The notes beneath the pieces are model-generated. The model had not been told where the DNA came from, searched no databases, and saw only the letters and a program-made list of their open reading frames with translations. A program made the position numbers and the translations under genes. Positions 63,326 to 64,000 of a DNA stretch of 64,000 bases are shown here, one piece after another. Origin of the DNA: an uncultured Candidatus Poseidoniales archaeon (GTDB taxonomy: Archaea; Thermoplasmatota; Poseidoniia; Poseidoniales; Poseidoniaceae); contig CAJJCP010000014.1 of NCBI GenBank assembly GCA_905182715.1, positions 17,408-81,407 on the forward strand, read 5' to 3'. The first letter of the stretch is position 1. The number at the start of each line of letters is the position of its first letter.

Positions 63326-64000
63326 ATTCTATTTCCTCCAATTGTAATCGGTAGAGTCGGGCAACAACTTTCGAGGTTTTCACAATACTTTTTATTGCTT
63401 TTTCATTCACACAAACACTGTTCAACGTTGCATAAAAGCGCTGCATATGGTCGCTGTCATTTTCTCCATGGTACGTCATGAATCGAGTGGAGTCTTCAGA
63501 CAGTCCGGTAAGTTCTTGGATTCGTTCAGCCCATGAATTCGCCATCTTTTCTCCGAGACCTTCAATGATCCACATTGCGCCGAGTAAGTCGATTGGATTA
63601 GGACGAGAGGAACGGTGCATGAGGAATCCGTGTAAGGCTTCTGAACCGATATTACGCTCCATGTTGAGGATGTCTTCGAGTTGGCCCCCTGATGCAACAT
63701 AATCTTTCTCAAGCATCTCATAATCGCGATGCTCATCGACGGCGTGACTGATAATTGTTGACCGGATTTCGGAATGGTCCCGGTCAAAACTACTTGCAGT
63801 CCGTGTAATCCAACGAGAACCTTCGATGACCTGTTGGCGGATGTTTCTCAAAAATATTTGATGATCTTCCGCTGTATAGGTGCCGAGATCAATTCGGCGA
63901 AGAAGAGGGACTTTGGATAAGTCTCGCTCAAAACCAAGCCAAACGCGAAGTAATTGTTGGAGGCAAACTTGGGCATGCGGGTTCAGTATAACTCCTTCAT
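63312..64000 (-). CDS. heme-oxygenase-like di-iron oxidase/oxygenase family protein, 5' end missing
   Basis: The reverse frame is open to the window edge, giving at least 228 C-terminal residues (an in-frame TTG at 63851 is probably not the start). It is all-helical, with the ligand-like pattern SHAVDEHRDYEMLEKDY, MERNIGSEALHGFLMHRSSR and MTYHGENDSDHMQRFYATLN, where paired His/Asp/Glu in HGENDSDH match the iron-binding helix of TenA/heme-oxygenase-fold oxygenases (the UndA, CADD and iron-containing redox enzyme group). It is first in an operon with the unknown gene and the desaturase. Confidence 0.72.
   Translation of the reverse strand, partial: EGVILNPHAQVCLQQLLRVWLGFERDLSKVPLLRRIDLGTYTAEDHQIFLRNIRQQVIEGSRWITRTASSFDRDHSEIRSTIISHAVDEHRDYEMLEKDYVASGGQLEDILNMERNIGSEALHGFLMHRSSRPNPIDLLGAMWIIEGLGEKMANSWAERIQELTGLSEDSTRFMTYHGENDSDHMQRFYATLNSVCVNEKAIKSIVKTSKVVARLYRLQLEEIEYDIQ

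Overview
The window reads as a chromosomal segment of a planktonic euryarchaeon, most likely a Marine Group II archaeon (Poseidoniales-like). The information-processing genes are archaeal: TFB, RpoP, Sec61-beta, a replication factor C subunit, the primase large subunit PriL, topoisomerase VI A and B, an archaeal Xer-type recombinase, MptE and DUF373. The other genes mix large secreted or membrane-anchored proteins with bacterial-type lipid and redox enzymes (a PlsC-like acyltransferase, a fatty-acid desaturase, a glutathionyl-hydroquinone reductase-like protein). This combination fits published descriptions of Marine Group II gene content, but no marker tree could be run here. Genes are densely packed, often overlap by 1-14 bp, and mostly have weak Shine-Dalgarno sequences.

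Layout. 0-9 kb: a partial NadC-like gene, a CoA-binding protein, a secreted kexin/subtilisin-type protease with P domain and calcium-type repeats, two membrane proteins and a RimK-like ATP-grasp ligase. 9-17.6 kb: tyrosine recombinase, helix-hairpin-helix protein with a histone-H1-like tail, Sec61-beta, GcvH, RNase HI, a sugar nucleotidyltransferase, a HEAT-repeat protein and TFB. 17.8-25 kb: a fused aconitase-family enzyme with the swivel domain first, top6B-top6A, a membrane protein and an HTH regulator. 25-30.3 kb: one giant surface protein (about 1,700 residues) with a seven-repeat propeller-like region that carries an inserted von Willebrand A domain. 30.4-38 kb: an acyltransferase, HIT protein, SdhA/FrdA-like flavoprotein, tRNA-Arg(CCT), RFC subunit and RpoP. 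38-42 kb: a tandem-duplicated ubiquitin-like-fold candidate divergently paired with two flotillin/SPFH paralogs, then a DUF523-DUF1722 protein and tRNA-Asp(GTC). 42.4-54 kb: a repeat-linker plus class II aldolase-like protein, Rieske protein, SDR, MptE, PriL, DUF373, CBS protein, a hexapeptide-repeat transferase with a GlmM-like mutase, and a LURP-one-like protein. 54-64 kb: a 1,303-residue polytopic membrane protein, ATP-type PEPCK, isochorismatase-family hydrolase, glutathionyl-hydroquinone reductase-like protein, and a three-gene operon of di-iron-oxygenase-like protein, unknown protein and fatty-acid desaturase that runs off the right edge.

Six genes between about 29.3 and 51.1 kb are each split by what looks like one extra or missing base, several of them in short homopolymers. 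In each case the two halves join into one sensible protein, so they are annotated as single frameshifted genes. Sequencing error is the simplest explanation.

The best candidates for an undescribed system are the flotillin pair with the duplicated ubiquitin-like gene (38.1-41.2 kb), the propeller with inserted VWA domain (25.2-30.3 kb), and the desaturase operon at the right edge (61.6-64 kb).
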